Positions 19,249 to 29,143 of a DNA stretch of 64,000 nucleotides are shown piece by piece. The notes beneath the pieces are model-generated. The model was not told the origin of the DNA. It saw only the letters and a program-made list of their open reading frames with translations, and did no database searches. Position numbers and translations under genes: made by a program. The stretch is from Gemmataceae bacterium. Lineage in GTDB: Bacteria; Planctomycetota; Planctomycetia; Gemmatales; Gemmataceae. The DNA lies in contig JAIBBI010000014.1 in the NCBI GenBank assembly GCA_019694755.1, positions 1-64,000 of the forward strand. Direction: 5' to 3'. How positions within the stretch are numbered: the first letter of the stretch is position 1; every line of letters begins with the position of its first letter.

Positions 19249-20373
19249 ATGTCGCGACCGGTTCGCATCGCCATCGTCGGCCTCGGGTTCGGCGCGGAGT
19301 TCATTCCGATCTATCAGGCCCACCCGGAAGCCGAGATGTACGCCATCTGCCGGCGCAGCCAGACCGAACTCGATCAGTGCGGTGACAAGTTCGGCATCAA
19401 GAAGCGTTATTCTGATTACACAGAGTTGCTCCGCGATCCGAACGTCGACGCGGTCCACATCAACAGCCCGATTCCCGATCACGCCCCGCAGGCCATCGCC
19501 GCCCTGGAAGCGGGCAAGCATGTCGCCTGCACCGTACCGATGGGCGTCTCCAAGGACGAGTGCCGGAGGATCGTGGAGCTGCAGCGGAAGACCGGCAAGG
19601 TTTACATGATGATGGAGACCGTGGTTTACAGTCGGGAGTATCTCTTCGCTAAAGACCTTTACGATCGCGGCGTTCTGGGCCGGGTTCAGTTCCTTCGGGG
19701 CAGCCACCAGCAGGACATGGACGGCTGGCCCAATTACTGGCCCGGGTTGCCGCCCATGTGGTATGCCACGCACTGCGTCAGCCCCTGCCTGGCCCTGCTC
19801 AGCGACCCGGCCGCGGGCAAGGTCGCGCTGGCCGACAGTGTCGTGTGCCACGGCTCGGGCCGGATTCGTGAGGAGTTGATTCCCAAGTACAACAGCCCCT
19901 TCGCAGTGGAGACTGCGACGTTTACGATCAAGGACTCGGATGTCGTCGCCGAGGTGACTCGCTCGCTCTTCGACACGGCCCGCCAGTATCGCGAGAGCTT
20001 TGATGTGACGGCATCCAACGTCAGCTTCGAATGGCAGCAGTGCGAAGGCGAAGACCCGGTCCTGCACATGCGCGGCCTGCCCGAGCCGCAGATTCCGCGC
20101 CGCGTCAAGGTGCCGGACTTTGCAGGCCGGCTCCCCGAACCGATTCGGCCGTTCACCGGCGCGATCCACGATGCGACGCACCTCAGTTTCCTGCAGGGCG
20201 CGGGGCACGGCGGCAGCCATCCGCACCTGGCCCACAACTTCCTGATGGCCGTGCTCGGCCGGCAGCCGGCCTTCCCCGATGCGGTCACCAGCGCAAACTG
20301 GACGATGGTCGGCCTCTGTGCCCACGAGTCGGCCATGAGCCGCGGCGCACGGGTCGCCATCCCCACCTACTGA
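19249..20373 (+). CDS. Gfo/Idh/MocA family oxidoreductase, TVP variant
   Basis: 374 residues from the ATG at 19249, preceded by AGAGGA; a GTG at 19219 overlapping the previous stop is less likely because the Rossmann strand begins at RIAIVGLGFG, right after the chosen start. The N-terminal NAD(P)-binding fold (1-120) is followed by the family's alpha/beta substrate domain. The conserved E-K-P motif with its catalytic lysine reads T-V-P (95-97, ACTVPMG), so the usual hydride-transfer lysine is absent; TVP variants form a recognisable subgroup. It probably oxidises or epimerises a sugar or polyol, but the substrate cannot be read. The sugar 3-epimerase-like gene follows 42 bases later. Confidence 0.85.
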   Translation: MSRPVRIAIVGLGFGAEFIPIYQAHPEAEMYAICRRSQTELDQCGDKFGIKKRYSDYTELLRDPNVDAVHINSPIPDHAPQAIAALEAGKHVACTVPMGVSKDECRRIVELQRKTGKVYMMMETVVYSREYLFAKDLYDRGVLGRVQFLRGSHQQDMDGWPNYWPGLPPMWYATHCVSPCLALLSDPAAGKVALADSVVCHGSGRIREELIPKYNSPFAVETATFTIKDSDVVAEVTRSLFDTARQYRESFDVTASNVSFEWQQCEGEDPVLHMRGLPEPQIPRRVKVPDFAGRLPEPIRPFTGAIHDATHLSFLQGAGHGGSHPHLAHNFLMAVLGRQPAFPDAVTSANWTMVGLCAHESAMSRGARVAIPTY

Positions 20374-20415
20374 TCGCAAGCTCGACTGACCTGCACCAAC
20401 ACGCGGAGCCACGCC

Positions 20416-21261
20416 ATGAAATACGGATTCAACCTTCTCCTCTGGTCGACCCACGTCACGGCCGAGTTGTTTCCGCTGTTCGACAAGTTGAAGTCGGCGG
20501 GGTACGACGGCGTCGAACTCCCGCTCTTCGAAGGTGACGCAGCCCACTACAAGACCGTGCGTAAAGCGCTCGATTCCGCCGGGCTGGCCTGCTCCGCGGT
20601 TACGGTCGTCCCTCCGGACGCCAGCCCGATCAGCCCCGATGCTGCGGTCCGGAAGAAGGCCGGGGAACATCTCCGCTGGGCCATCGAGATGACTTCAATC
20701 TGCGGTGGCGATGTGTTGTGCGGGCCGATCCACTCGCCGCTGGCGGTGTTCACCGGCACGGGGCCGACCGCGGACGAAAAGGCCCGGGCCGCGGATGTAC
20801 TTCGCGGCGCGGCCGAAGTGGCCGCGAGCCAGCACGTCCTGCTCGCCGTCGAATACTTGAACCGCTTCGAGTGCTACTTCCTGACCACGGCCGAGGAGAC
20901 AGTCGCACTGGTCCGCGCGGTCAACCACCCGCACTTCCGGTGCATGTACGACACGTTTCACGCCAACATCGAGGAGAAGGCGGCCGGGAGCGCAATCGAG
21001 ACCGTCGCGCCGTTCCTGCGCCATGTCCACATCAGCGAGAACGACCGCGGCACGCCGGGCACGGGCCACGTCGCCTGGGCCGAGACGTTCCGCGCGCTGA
21101 AGGCCGCCCGGTACGACGGATGGCTGACGGTCGAGGCCTTTGGCCGGGCGCTGCCCGCGCTGGCCGCGGCCACGAAGATCTGGCGCGACTTGTTCCCCAA
21201 TCCTGAAAGCGTCTACGAGGGCGCGATCAAGTTCATGAAGGAGTCGTGGGCCAGGGCGTAG
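20416..21261 (+). CDS. Sugar 3-epimerase-like TIM barrel (DTE/DPE family)
   Basis: 281 residues forming a xylose-isomerase-type TIM barrel. The four metal ligands of D-tagatose/D-psicose 3-epimerases are all in place: E146 (AVEYLN), D179 (MYDTFH), H205 (HVHISEND) and E240 (TVEAFG). Their spacings of 33, 26 and 35 residues equal those I know for the Agrobacterium D-psicose 3-epimerase (E152, D185, H211, E246). This supports C3 (or C2) epimerisation of a ketose or keto-inositol. Together with the adjacent oxidoreductase it suggests a two-step sugar or inositol conversion (inference). Start ATG has GGAG 8 bases before it. It ends 3 bases from the convergent lipoprotein gene. Confidence 0.85.
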   Translation: MKYGFNLLLWSTHVTAELFPLFDKLKSAGYDGVELPLFEGDAAHYKTVRKALDSAGLACSAVTVVPPDASPISPDAAVRKKAGEHLRWAIEMTSICGGDVLCGPIHSPLAVFTGTGPTADEKARAADVLRGAAEVAASQHVLLAVEYLNRFECYFLTTAEETVALVRAVNHPHFRCMYDTFHANIEEKAAGSAIETVAPFLRHVHISENDRGTPGTGHVAWAETFRALKAARYDGWLTVEAFGRALPALAAATKIWRDLFPNPESVYEGAIKFMKESWARA

Positions 21262-21264
21262 CCG

Positions 21265-21423
21265 TTACTTGGCGCCGCCTTCCAGCTTGCCGCGAATCTC
21301 CCGCCCCTGCTTGGCTTCCTTCTCCAGGGCATCGGGGTTCGCGACCGGCTTGGGCGGTTGCCCGCCGCACCCGACGAGAAACACGACGAGAAGTAGCCCG
21401 GCCACAATGCGACAGGATGACAT
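21265..21423 (-). CDS. Small lipoprotein (52 residues)
   Basis: A short ATG-started frame with AGGAA 7 bases upstream. It begins MSSCRIVAGLLLVVFLVGC, a lipoprotein signal peptide with lipobox LVGC (C19), followed by a charged tail of 33 residues (GGQPPKPVANPD, then Lys/Glu-rich). It starts 15 bases after the DUF1559 stop and so forms an operon with it. Tiny lipoproteins behind DUF1559 genes are a frequent planctomycete arrangement. I infer an envelope location; the function is unknown. Confidence 0.75.
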   Translation of the reverse strand: MSSCRIVAGLLLVVFLVGCGGQPPKPVANPDALEKEAKQGREIRGKLEGGAK

Positions 21424-21438
21424 GTCGAGATTCCTGAG

Positions 21439-22464
21439 TTAGTCGATGTTGGCAGTTTCGCCGCCCGAGCGAGTACCGATGGCCGTCCAGATGTCGACGC
21501 CGACATTGTTGCCGACAAACTTCACCGCTCCGTCGAGGAACAGCACGTTGACGCCGCCGGGGTGTCGGCTGGTCGCCGGGGCGACCATCAGGCCGTACTG
21601 CCCGGGGCGGTAACAGACGGAATTGGGTGACAGCAGGTGATTGTACATCGACCGCCACATGGTCCCTTCGGTGAAGGGATACCCGCGGTAGCGCCATTGA
21701 TAGGTTCCAAAGGCCGGCGGGCTTAGTGTCTTCCAGTTCAGCCCCTGAAAGTAGGTCCGGGCCGCGGCCACTGTTGTCCCGCCCGGCATGGACGTATCGA
21801 AGCAATCGGAAAGCGGGTCGGCCGGGGGATTGGGTACGTTGGTATTCGCCCAGCCGTTGCACGATTCCGAATACGACGCGGTGTTGCTCAGGCCGTCCTG
21901 AAAGTCCGTGGAACGAAACGTGCGGATCTTGGTCGAAGGCGCACCGAGCAGATCGCCCGTGTTCGTGTTCGTCATCGCGAAGGCGCCGTCCCAGCCAGTG
22001 ATCTTGTTCCAAGTGCCGGCATTCAGCTTGTAGTTGGAGAACCCGTAAGCCGTGGCCGCGCCGGATTGCGCGTCGGACGGGCAGAGGAAAACGGGGCTGT
22101 GCGACCCCGAAAAATTGGAGTAGGTGTCGACGTAGGTGTTCACCATGTTTCCGCCGGCCGCCTGCTGAATCTGGCCGTGAACCGCCAGTTGCTCGAGATA
22201 GGGAAGCAGTAGCGAATTCGCGCCGATGTAACTCTTGGACACGGTTCCCGGTGGAAACTCGCCGAATTCGGTGTGATACGCGCCCAAGGCCAGGCCGAAC
22301 TGCTTGAGATTGTTGGAGCAGCGGACCCGCGATGCCGCCTCGCGCACTTTCTGCACCGCGGGCAATAGCAGCCCGATCAGTATGGCAATGATGGCGATGA
22401 CGACCAGAAGTTCGATGAGCGTGAACGCGCCACGGCGCCGATTCGCGGTAGTTTTCACGACCAT
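21439..22464 (-). CDS. DUF1559 pseudopilin, H-X9-DG type
   Basis: 341 residues from the ATG at 22464. The N-terminus [21 protein letters not shown] is a type IV prepilin leader. Cleavage after A13 would leave F at +1 and the conserved Glu at +5. The hydrophobic helix is followed by the DUF1559 globular domain ([22 protein letters not shown]). The C-terminal [12 protein letters not shown] matches the H-X9-DG processing-associated motif exactly. These are very numerous in planctomycetes and are thought to be surface or periplasmic pseudopilins. The ribosome site directly before the ATG is poor and an AGGAG lies further upstream, so the exact start is uncertain. The lipoprotein gene follows in the same operon. 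Confidence 0.9.
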   Translation of the reverse strand: MVVKTTANRRRGAFTLIELLVVIAIIAILIGLLLPAVQKVREAASRVRCSNNLKQFGLALGAYHTEFGEFPPGTVSKSYIGANSLLLPYLEQLAVHGQIQQAAGGNMVNTYVDTYSNFSGSHSPVFLCPSDAQSGAATAYGFSNYKLNAGTWNKITGWDGAFAMTNTNTGDLLGAPSTKIRTFRSTDFQDGLSNTASYSESCNGWANTNVPNPPADPLSDCFDTSMPGGTTVAAARTYFQGLNWKTLSPPAFGTYQWRYRGYPFTEGTMWRSMYNHLLSPNSVCYRPGQYGLMVAPATSRHPGGVNVLFLDGAVKFVGNNVGVDIWTAIGTRSGGETANID

Positions 22465-22684
22465 TGCCCTGCCAATTGATAGCTCCTGCGCGCATCTTAC
22501 CCCGGTGCATGCTGCCGGACAACACCCGAGTGAAAGCATGAACCAGTCTAACCCCGGCGAACAAACACGGGCGTGTAAAATTTTCAAAGCCGGGCTTTGA
22601 CCTTTCAGCCCGCCGCTCGTCGGACTAGACTTCCGGGCGGTGGCAACCGATATAATCGGAAGTGCTGCGCGCGGAGACTGTGCG

Positions 22685-23692
22685 ATGAATCGACGGATGT
22701 TCGGGTGGGCGGTCTTCCTGATGCTTTCATCGGTGGGGTCGGCCCAGGAACCCGTCGGTTGGGCGCACAAACTCCTGGCGGTGGACGGCAAGCCCGTCAT
22801 CGAGCACGACTTCGGAACCGCGCCGCGCGGCACGCAACTCCAGCAACGCTTCCCCGTTACCAACATCTACAGCGTCCCGCTGACCTTTCAGCTCCGCGTC
22901 TCGTGCGACTGCACGACCGTGACCATGAACCGGCAGACGCTCCAGCCGAAGGAGACAGGCTATCTGGATGTCCTGATGGACACCCGCCGATTTGCCGGCC
23001 CCAAGGTCGTCACCGTCTTCATGACGGTAGTCCACCCGCAGTACACCTCGACAGCCGTGTTCAACGTGAAGGCGGTCTGCCGCACGGACGTGACGTTGAA
23101 CCCGGGCGCGGTTAACTTCGGCATCGTGCCACGCGGACAGACCCCCACTGCGGCCGTCGACGTGGATTACGCCGGCGCGCTCAACTGGCAGGTCACCGGC
23201 GTCCCGGCTAGCGACCTTTTCAAGATCGACGTAACAGAGCGGTACCGTCAGCCGGGTCGGGTCGGCTACCGGATTCAACTTACCCTGAAGCCAGACGCTC
23301 CCGCCGGCTCCTACAAGCAGGAACTCGCCCTGACGACTAATGACCCCGGTAGCCCGTCGCTGCCCGTGCCGTTCGAGTTGACCGTGCAGTCGTCACTGGC
23401 CGTGTTTCCGGATACCGTCCGCTTCGGCTCGACTAAAGTCGGCGTGGCCAGCGACTACAAGGTCAGCGTCCGCGGCGCTGGCAAGCCGTTCCGTATCACT
23501 GGAGTCGACGGACTGGGTGATGGCGTTGCCATCGTGGAGCCGATCCCGTCGACCGACGCCAAGCCAGTCCACATTCTCACCATTCGTTACCTGCCGTCAG
23601 CAGCGGGCAACCTCGGTAAGAAGATCACCTTCCAGACCGACATCGGCACGACCGCACAATTGACGATCGAGGGCACGGCAGCCGCGCAGTAA
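22685..23692 (+). CDS. Secreted DUF1573 protein
   Basis: 335 residues from the ATG at 22685, which has GGAG 8 bases upstream. [21 protein letters not shown] is a Sec signal peptide. The mature part has the DUF1573 domain (about 45-150), with [18 protein letters not shown] and a CDCT motif, then further Ig-like beta domains of the ASH type. DUF1573 proteins are exported and lack an assigned activity. The next gene starts 9 bases after the stop, so they may be co-transcribed. Divergent from the DUF1559 gene with 220 bases between. Confidence 0.82.
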   Translation: MNRRMFGWAVFLMLSSVGSAQEPVGWAHKLLAVDGKPVIEHDFGTAPRGTQLQQRFPVTNIYSVPLTFQLRVSCDCTTVTMNRQTLQPKETGYLDVLMDTRRFAGPKVVTVFMTVVHPQYTSTAVFNVKAVCRTDVTLNPGAVNFGIVPRGQTPTAAVDVDYAGALNWQVTGVPASDLFKIDVTERYRQPGRVGYRIQLTLKPDAPAGSYKQELALTTNDPGSPSLPVPFELTVQSSLAVFPDTVRFGSTKVGVASDYKVSVRGAGKPFRITGVDGLGDGVAIVEPIPSTDAKPVHILTIRYLPSAAGNLGKKITFQTDIGTTAQLTIEGTAAAQ

Positions 23693-23701
23693 CATGAGGG
23701 G

Positions 23702-25687
23702 ATGAGTTCCCCGAATCGTCTGGCGGCCGAATCGTCGCTGTATCTGCGTCAGCATGCCAACAACCCGGTGGATTGGTATCCCTGGGGCCCTGAGGCAATC
23801 GCGCACGCACGAACGCTGGACCGGCCGATCTTCCTTTCCATCGGCTACTCCGCCTGTCACTGGTGTCATGTGATGGAACGCGAGAGCTTCGAGAGCGAAG
23901 CGATTGCCACCATCCTGAACGAGCACTTCGTCTGCATCAAGGTCGATCGCGAAGAGCGGCCGGACATCGACGACATCTACATGAAGTCGGTTCAGTTGCT
24001 GAACCACGGCCAGGGCGGCTGGCCAATGTCCGTGTGGCTGACGCCGGACCTCAAGCCGTTCTACGCAGGTACGTACTTCCCGCCTGACGACAGGTACGGC
24101 CGACCCGGCTTCCCGCGATTGCTCGTCGCGCTCGCCCAGGCGTGGCGTGACCGGCGCGACGACCTTGTTCGGACGTCCGGGGATATCACCGATCACCTTC
24201 GCGAATTCGTGAAATCGCCATCGAGCGAGGCGACGCTGCACGGCCCTATCCTGCCGATTGCGGCCCAACAAATCGCTAAGCACTTTGAGCCTCGCTATGG
24301 CGGATTCGGTTCCGCGCCGAAGTTTCCGCATGCACTCGACCTCTCTGTGATGCTCCGTTACTGGAAGCGGACGGGCGACGGCCAGGCGATGACCATTGTG
24401 CGCACAACATTGGATCACATGGCCCGCGGCGGCATATACGATCAGCTTGGCGGCGGATTCCACCGGTACAGCGTCGACGCGAAGTGGCTCATCCCGCACT
24501 TCGAAAAGATGCTGTACGACAACGCTCTGCTGTCAGCGGTCTACATGGAGGCGCATCAGGCGACCGGCGAGCCGTTTTATAGGCAGATCGCCGAGGAGAC
24601 ACTGGATTACGTCCGTCGTGAAATGACGAGTCCCACCGGCGGGTTCTACTCGACGCAGGATGCCGACAGCGAAGGCGAAGAAGGCAAATTCTTCGTCTGG
24701 TCGCTCAATGAAGTGCGATCCGTTCTCGGCCCCGATGCCGACTACGCGGCAGAAACGTGGGGCATCACCGAATCGGGCAACTTCGAAGGCCACACGATCC
24801 TGACGCGATCCAGTACGCTGCCGGACGACGACCGGTATCGCGCCGTCCGTCATCGCCTATGGCAAGCCCGGGAGCCCCGCGTCAAACCGGGCCGCGACGA
24901 GAAGATGATCGCCGCTTGGAACGGGCTGATGATCGCTGCCTTCGCCCGGATCGGCAGCGCGCTCGACCGCGGGGATTACACAACTGCCGCGGTACGAGCG
25001 GCGGAGTTCGTCGAAAGCCGACTTGTCGCGCCGGATGGCCGCCTCATGCGGACTTGCGGCGACAACATCGCTGCCAGGATCCCCGGCTTCCTCGAGGACT
25101 ATGCAGCCATCGCGCTGGCATACTCACACCTGTTCGATGCGACACTGGACGAGCGATGGCTGACTCGGGCCTCAGAATTGCTCCGAACGATAACCGCGCT
25201 ATTCGCGGACCCGACCGGCGGGTACTTCTCGACTCCCGCGGAACAGGCCGACCTGATCTTCCGCCCCAAGGATGTCCACGACGGCTCGACTCCCTCGGGT
25301 AACGCCCTGGCAGCTACGGCGTTTATCCGAGTCGGGCACCAGGCGGGCGACGTTGGACTCCTCCACCAGGGTCGGGCCGTGCTGTCGTCGCTTCGCGGAA
25401 CGATGGAAGCGCACCCGACTACTTGTGGACAATTGCTCATCGCCTCAGACCTGGCCGAGGGGCCGGTGCAGGAAGTCACGATCGTGGGTGATGCGACCCA
25501 TGAGCATTATCGAACAGTACTGTGCGAAGCCCGTGCGGCATTTTCGCCCAACCGTGTGTTCGCTTCCGCGTCGGGTCGTCCGGCACAGGGACCGATGACA
25601 CTTTACCTGTGTGAAAACGCAACATGTCGGGAGCCGGTGTGCGATCCTGCCGCAGCAGTGAAAATGCTCCGGGCGGACGAGTCGTGA
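23702..25687 (+). CDS. YyaL/DUF255 thioredoxin-fold and glucosidase-fold protein
   Basis: 661 residues, the normal length of this family (bacterial YyaL, human SPATA20). Residues about 5-165 form the DUF255 thioredoxin-like domain, with [18 protein letters not shown] and the CHWCHVM motif (C52, C55) in the place of the thioredoxin CxxC. The remainder is an (alpha/alpha)6 barrel like N-acylglucosamine 2-epimerase, with [12 protein letters not shown] and [14 protein letters not shown]. No signal peptide, so cytoplasmic. The family is widespread but its reaction is not established. Complete and unremarkable. Confidence 0.9.
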   Translation: MSSPNRLAAESSLYLRQHANNPVDWYPWGPEAIAHARTLDRPIFLSIGYSACHWCHVMERESFESEAIATILNEHFVCIKVDREERPDIDDIYMKSVQLLNHGQGGWPMSVWLTPDLKPFYAGTYFPPDDRYGRPGFPRLLVALAQAWRDRRDDLVRTSGDITDHLREFVKSPSSEATLHGPILPIAAQQIAKHFEPRYGGFGSAPKFPHALDLSVMLRYWKRTGDGQAMTIVRTTLDHMARGGIYDQLGGGFHRYSVDAKWLIPHFEKMLYDNALLSAVYMEAHQATGEPFYRQIAEETLDYVRREMTSPTGGFYSTQDADSEGEEGKFFVWSLNEVRSVLGPDADYAAETWGITESGNFEGHTILTRSSTLPDDDRYRAVRHRLWQAREPRVKPGRDEKMIAAWNGLMIAAFARIGSALDRGDYTTAAVRAAEFVESRLVAPDGRLMRTCGDNIAARIPGFLEDYAAIALAYSHLFDATLDERWLTRASELLRTITALFADPTGGYFSTPAEQADLIFRPKDVHDGSTPSGNALAATAFIRVGHQAGDVGLLHQGRAVLSSLRGTMEAHPTTCGQLLIASDLAEGPVQEVTIVGDATHEHYRTVLCEARAAFSPNRVFASASGRPAQGPMTLYLCENATCREPVCDPAAAVKMLRADES

Positions 25688-25855
25688 GCGTCTTGGCGGT
25701 TGTAGAGCCGAATGGCAGATTCAATTTGACTCAAGTCCCCGGTACATCGCGCCTGACCCACGCCGGCCGACCGATCTATCTTTCGCAAAGAACCCGCGCG
25801 GCCGATGCGACCTGAGCAGGATGCGAAGGCCGAGTCTGCCGGACGAGGCATTCCC

Positions 25856-27118
25856 ATGCGGTCGCTCTGGTTGCGCTCGATTGCACTGTTGTCATTGACC
25901 TGTCTGACGGTTGTCGCGGCCGAGCCGGTCGAGCTGCCGGCCGTCGAGATCACCGTGGTCGCGCCACCGGCCGTCGTCGTCCCGCCGAATCCGCTCCCTC
26001 TTGACTCGAGTTCGGTTTCGATCTCCGCGAAGTTGCCAGCCGAACTGCCGCCCGCTTCGGCGTGCGGCCCCTGCACCCAATTCCTGCCCGCCCCTTGCGA
26101 TGTCTGCACACCTCGCCCCCGCACTTGGGCCGAGCTGGGTTTCATCGCCTGGGTGCTTCCCGACTCGAACAACGCCATGCCCCTATTCACCCAGGGCCCG
26201 GCCGGCCCGGGCGCGGGATACATCGGTCAGCCCGGGACCACAGTGATTCCCGGGTGCGACTCGCTCGACCCGTCGCTGGCCCAGGGTTTCCGAATGGCCG
26301 CGGGTGGCTGGCTCGACGAACGCCAAAGTCGTGGGGTCGAAGTGGGTGGCTTCGTGCTGGAGCGCGTCACCGGCTCATTCTCGGCGGGCACGGGTCCCAA
26401 CGATGCGCAAGGCATCTACCGACCATTCCGTGTCGATGTCGGCCGCGGGCCGATTGAATCGGCGCTGACAGTCACAAACCCGCCGGGCCTGTCCGGGACG
26501 GTCGGGGCGCAAACCACGATGCAACTCTGGGGCCTTGACGGCGGCCTCGTCTTTAACCATTGCGACTCGTACCCCTGCCGGTTCGACAGCATCCTCGGCC
26601 TCCGGTATGCCGACGTGACGGAGTCGCTTTCCATCACCTCCTCGGTTGGGAACGTCAACACGATCGACGACTTCTCCGCCCGCACGCAGTTCTACGGCCC
26701 GCAGATCGGCGGCCGGGTCAGTTTCGATCGCGGGCGACTCGGCCTCACGTCAACGTTAATGGTCGGTCTCGGGATATCCCACGAGACGCTCTCCGTCACG
26801 GGCCAGACGATCACCGGCGGAGTGGTGACCGGAACCGGTTTCCTCGCCAACGCCGGCAACTCGGGCCGGTACGTCCGCGACCGCTTTGCCGCCCTGCCGG
26901 AATGGGGATTCCGAATCAACTACCGCATGAATGAAATGACGTATGCTTCCATCGGATACGACCTGTTCTACCTCTCCGACGCATTGCGACCCGGCGATCA
27001 GCTCCAGCGAGACTTCCGTATCAGCAACACTGGTATGATGGTCGGGAACGCTCCGCCGCTCACCAGCACGGACTACCTCGCGCACGGGCTGACCCTGGCG
27101 CTGGGTCTGAAATACTAA
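25856..27118 (+). CDS. BBP7-family outer-membrane beta-barrel protein
   Basis: 420 residues from the ATG at 25856 (GAGG 7 bases upstream); an ATG-less extension of 17 codons is rejected because the signal peptide begins MRSLWLRSIALLSLTCLTVVAAE. A Pro/Val-rich linker with a CGPC and CDVC pair follows. The barrel starts at WAELGFIAWVLPDSNN and shows alternating beta strands with aromatic ends (GFRINYRMNEMTYASIGYDLFYLS), ending in GLKY. BBP7 barrels are planctomycete-specific predicted outer-membrane proteins, probably pores. A second BBP7 gene lies at 32727. Confidence 0.85.
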   Translation: MRSLWLRSIALLSLTCLTVVAAEPVELPAVEITVVAPPAVVVPPNPLPLDSSSVSISAKLPAELPPASACGPCTQFLPAPCDVCTPRPRTWAELGFIAWVLPDSNNAMPLFTQGPAGPGAGYIGQPGTTVIPGCDSLDPSLAQGFRMAAGGWLDERQSRGVEVGGFVLERVTGSFSAGTGPNDAQGIYRPFRVDVGRGPIESALTVTNPPGLSGTVGAQTTMQLWGLDGGLVFNHCDSYPCRFDSILGLRYADVTESLSITSSVGNVNTIDDFSARTQFYGPQIGGRVSFDRGRLGLTSTLMVGLGISHETLSVTGQTITGGVVTGTGFLANAGNSGRYVRDRFAALPEWGFRINYRMNEMTYASIGYDLFYLSDALRPGDQLQRDFRISNTGMMVGNAPPLTSTDYLAHGLTLALGLKY

Positions 27119-27134
27119 CGCCGGGCAGACCCGA

Positions 27135-28307
27135 TTGATCCGCATCACCCGACTCCTGGCCCACGTTGTCACGCTGCCGCTCAAGCGAGCGGTCAGGCAT
27201 GCGTCCCACGTGCGCACGACGACCGAAAACATCGTCGTTCAGTGCGAACTCTCCGACGGCTCCATCGGCTGGGGCGAGGGTGTGCCCCGTGAATACGTGA
27301 CCGGCGAGTCGGCCGACTCGGCCATCGACCTCCTCGCCGCGGCCGATCTCGTTCGACAATGCCCCGATTGCCCCGACTTCGCGGCCGCCGTCCGGCTCGC
27401 CGAAGCGATTGCCCTGCCGGCCGTGCCCGGAGACGACCGCGGCTGCCAGGGCAACGCCGCCCGGTGTGCCCTCGAACTGGCCGTCCTCGATGCTTTCGGC
27501 CGGGCCTTCGGCGAGAACTTCTCGGCCGTCGTCACCGTAGCGACTCCCAACTTGTTGAAATTTGTGCCCGAAGTCCGCTACTCCGGCGTGATCACCTCGA
27601 GCCGCGGGCTTAAGCTGCGTATCGCGAGCTTCGGATACCGGCTGACCGGGTTCCGGCAAATGAAGGTGAAAGTGGGCATTGCCGGCTACGATGACCCGAC
27701 CCGGCTCAAAACCATCCGCCGATGGGCTGGACACGGCATGGGTGTGCGGGTCGATGCCAACGAAGCCTGGAGCCCGGACGAATGTGCCGGCCGTATCGCT
27801 GCGCTGGAACAAGTCGGCCTCGAGTGCGTCGAGCAACCGGTGCCACACGAAGCTGTCTCGTCACTCGCAGAAGTCCGAAAGTCGACAACCGTGCCCATCA
27901 TGCTCGACGAATCGCTCTGCTCAATGACAGATGCCGGGCGGGCCATTGACGGCGGATGGTGCGACCGGTTCAACCTTCGCCTTTCGAAGTGCGGCGGGTT
28001 CATTCCGTGTCTCCGGCTCGCACAGCGGGCCGAACAGGCCGGGCTGAGCTACCAACTCGGCTGCCAGGTCGGCGAGTCGGCGATTCTGTCTGCGGCCGGC
28101 CGGCACTTCGCGTGCAACGTCCGCGGACTGACAGCCATCGAAGGCTCGTTTGATCGGCACTTGATGGGCGAGACACTGGCCTTCGAAGACCTGACTTTCG
28201 GACGTGGCGGCCGGGCCCCGGCGTTGACGGGCAGCGGGCACGGTGCGTGGGTCGATGGTGATGCCGTGGCCCGATACGCCCGACGAACGGAGGCGATCCG
28301 TGTCTGA
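27135..28307 (+). CDS. Enolase-superfamily enzyme, MLE/dipeptide epimerase subgroup
   Basis: 390 residues from a TTG start, 16 bases after the barrel gene. It has the muconate-lactonising-enzyme active site: the K177-V-K179 pair, metal ligands D207 (RVDANEAW), E233 (CVEQP) and D258 (MLDES), and K285 (LRLSKCGG) on the other face. Two lysines on opposite faces fit 1,1-proton transfer, as in L-Ala-D/L-Glu epimerases, or cycloisomerisation. The loop at 150-165 is longer than usual. The stop overlaps the start of the hydrolase gene, so the two are translationally coupled. Murein peptide or cyclic substrate cannot be decided from sequence. Confidence 0.85.
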   Translation: MIRITRLLAHVVTLPLKRAVRHASHVRTTTENIVVQCELSDGSIGWGEGVPREYVTGESADSAIDLLAAADLVRQCPDCPDFAAAVRLAEAIALPAVPGDDRGCQGNAARCALELAVLDAFGRAFGENFSAVVTVATPNLLKFVPEVRYSGVITSSRGLKLRIASFGYRLTGFRQMKVKVGIAGYDDPTRLKTIRRWAGHGMGVRVDANEAWSPDECAGRIAALEQVGLECVEQPVPHEAVSSLAEVRKSTTVPIMLDESLCSMTDAGRAIDGGWCDRFNLRLSKCGGFIPCLRLAQRAEQAGLSYQLGCQVGESAILSAAGRHFACNVRGLTAIEGSFDRHLMGETLAFEDLTFGRGGRAPALTGSGHGAWVDGDAVARYARRTEAIRV

Positions 28308-29127
28308 ACCCGTGATCGCCGACTACGCCGCGTCCGACGGGTTCATTGGCAAGTATCGCCGGTACGCGCCCGTCGGGGAACCGCGGGGCGAGATCGTCGC
28401 CGTTCACGGCATCCAGAGCCACGGCGGCTGGTACGACACCAGCAGCCGGATGCTGGCAGACCGAGGCTGGGGCGTGTCGTTTCTCGACCGTCGCGGCAGC
28501 GGTTTAAATCTCGAACGTCGCGGCGACTGCCCGAGCTTCCGCCGGCTGCTCGACGACATCGGCGAGTTCGTCCACGGGATTGATCGCCGCCCTATCGTGC
28601 TCATGGGCGTGTCGTGGGGTGGCAAGCTGGCCGCCGCTTTTCCACGACGCTTCCCGGATACCGTCGACGGCTTGGTCCTGGTCGCGCCCGGGATCAAGCC
28701 GCAGGTAAAGCCGCCGGCCTTGACGCGAATGACTCTGCTCGTCCGCCGGCTGATCCAGCCGACGCGACTCGTGCCGATCCCGCTGAGTGATCCCGACCTG
28801 TTCACGGCCAATCCCGAGCGCCGCGAGTTCATCCGCACCGACCCGCTGGCGCTGCACCGCGCCACCACACGTTTCCTCATCGAGAGCCGTCGACTCGATG
28901 TGCATCTTCGCTTCGCGGCCCGCAAGGTGCGAGTGCCGACGTTGGTCCTGCTCGCCGGGGAAGATCGCATCATCAATAACCGTCGCACCCGTAAATTCTC
29001 GCAGCGGTTCCGCGGCGACACCACGGTTCATGAATTCCCCGGCGCTCACCACACACTCGAATTCGAGCCCGGCGGCCCGGTGTTTGTGGAGGTTCTCGAA
29101 CAGTGGCTGAACCGATGGAAGGCCTAG
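28300..29127 (+). CDS. Alpha/beta hydrolase (monoacylglycerol-lipase/S33-like)
   Basis: 275 residues from GTG at 28300, which overlaps the previous stop by 8 bases and has GGAGG 7 bases upstream; an in-frame ATG 19 codons earlier is inside the previous gene and lacks a site. The catalytic triad is S105 (GVSWGG), D222 (AGEDRI) and H250 or H251 (GAHHTLEFE). VHGIQSHGGWY forms the oxyanion loop, typical of the Hydrolase_4 group that includes monoacylglycerol lipases. No signal peptide, so cytoplasmic. Tight coupling to the enolase-type enzyme suggests a shared substrate pathway (inference). Confidence 0.85.
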   Translation: MSEPVIADYAASDGFIGKYRRYAPVGEPRGEIVAVHGIQSHGGWYDTSSRMLADRGWGVSFLDRRGSGLNLERRGDCPSFRRLLDDIGEFVHGIDRRPIVLMGVSWGGKLAAAFPRRFPDTVDGLVLVAPGIKPQVKPPALTRMTLLVRRLIQPTRLVPIPLSDPDLFTANPERREFIRTDPLALHRATTRFLIESRRLDVHLRFAARKVRVPTLVLLAGEDRIINNRRTRKFSQRFRGDTTVHEFPGAHHTLEFEPGGPVFVEVLEQWLNRWKA

Positions 29128-29143
29128 TTCGTAAGTTGTCCCG

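Noticed and set aside
18529-20670. Open frame of 713 codons on the minus strand
   Set aside because: Runs antisense to the HEAT and oxidoreductase genes, which are both clear families.
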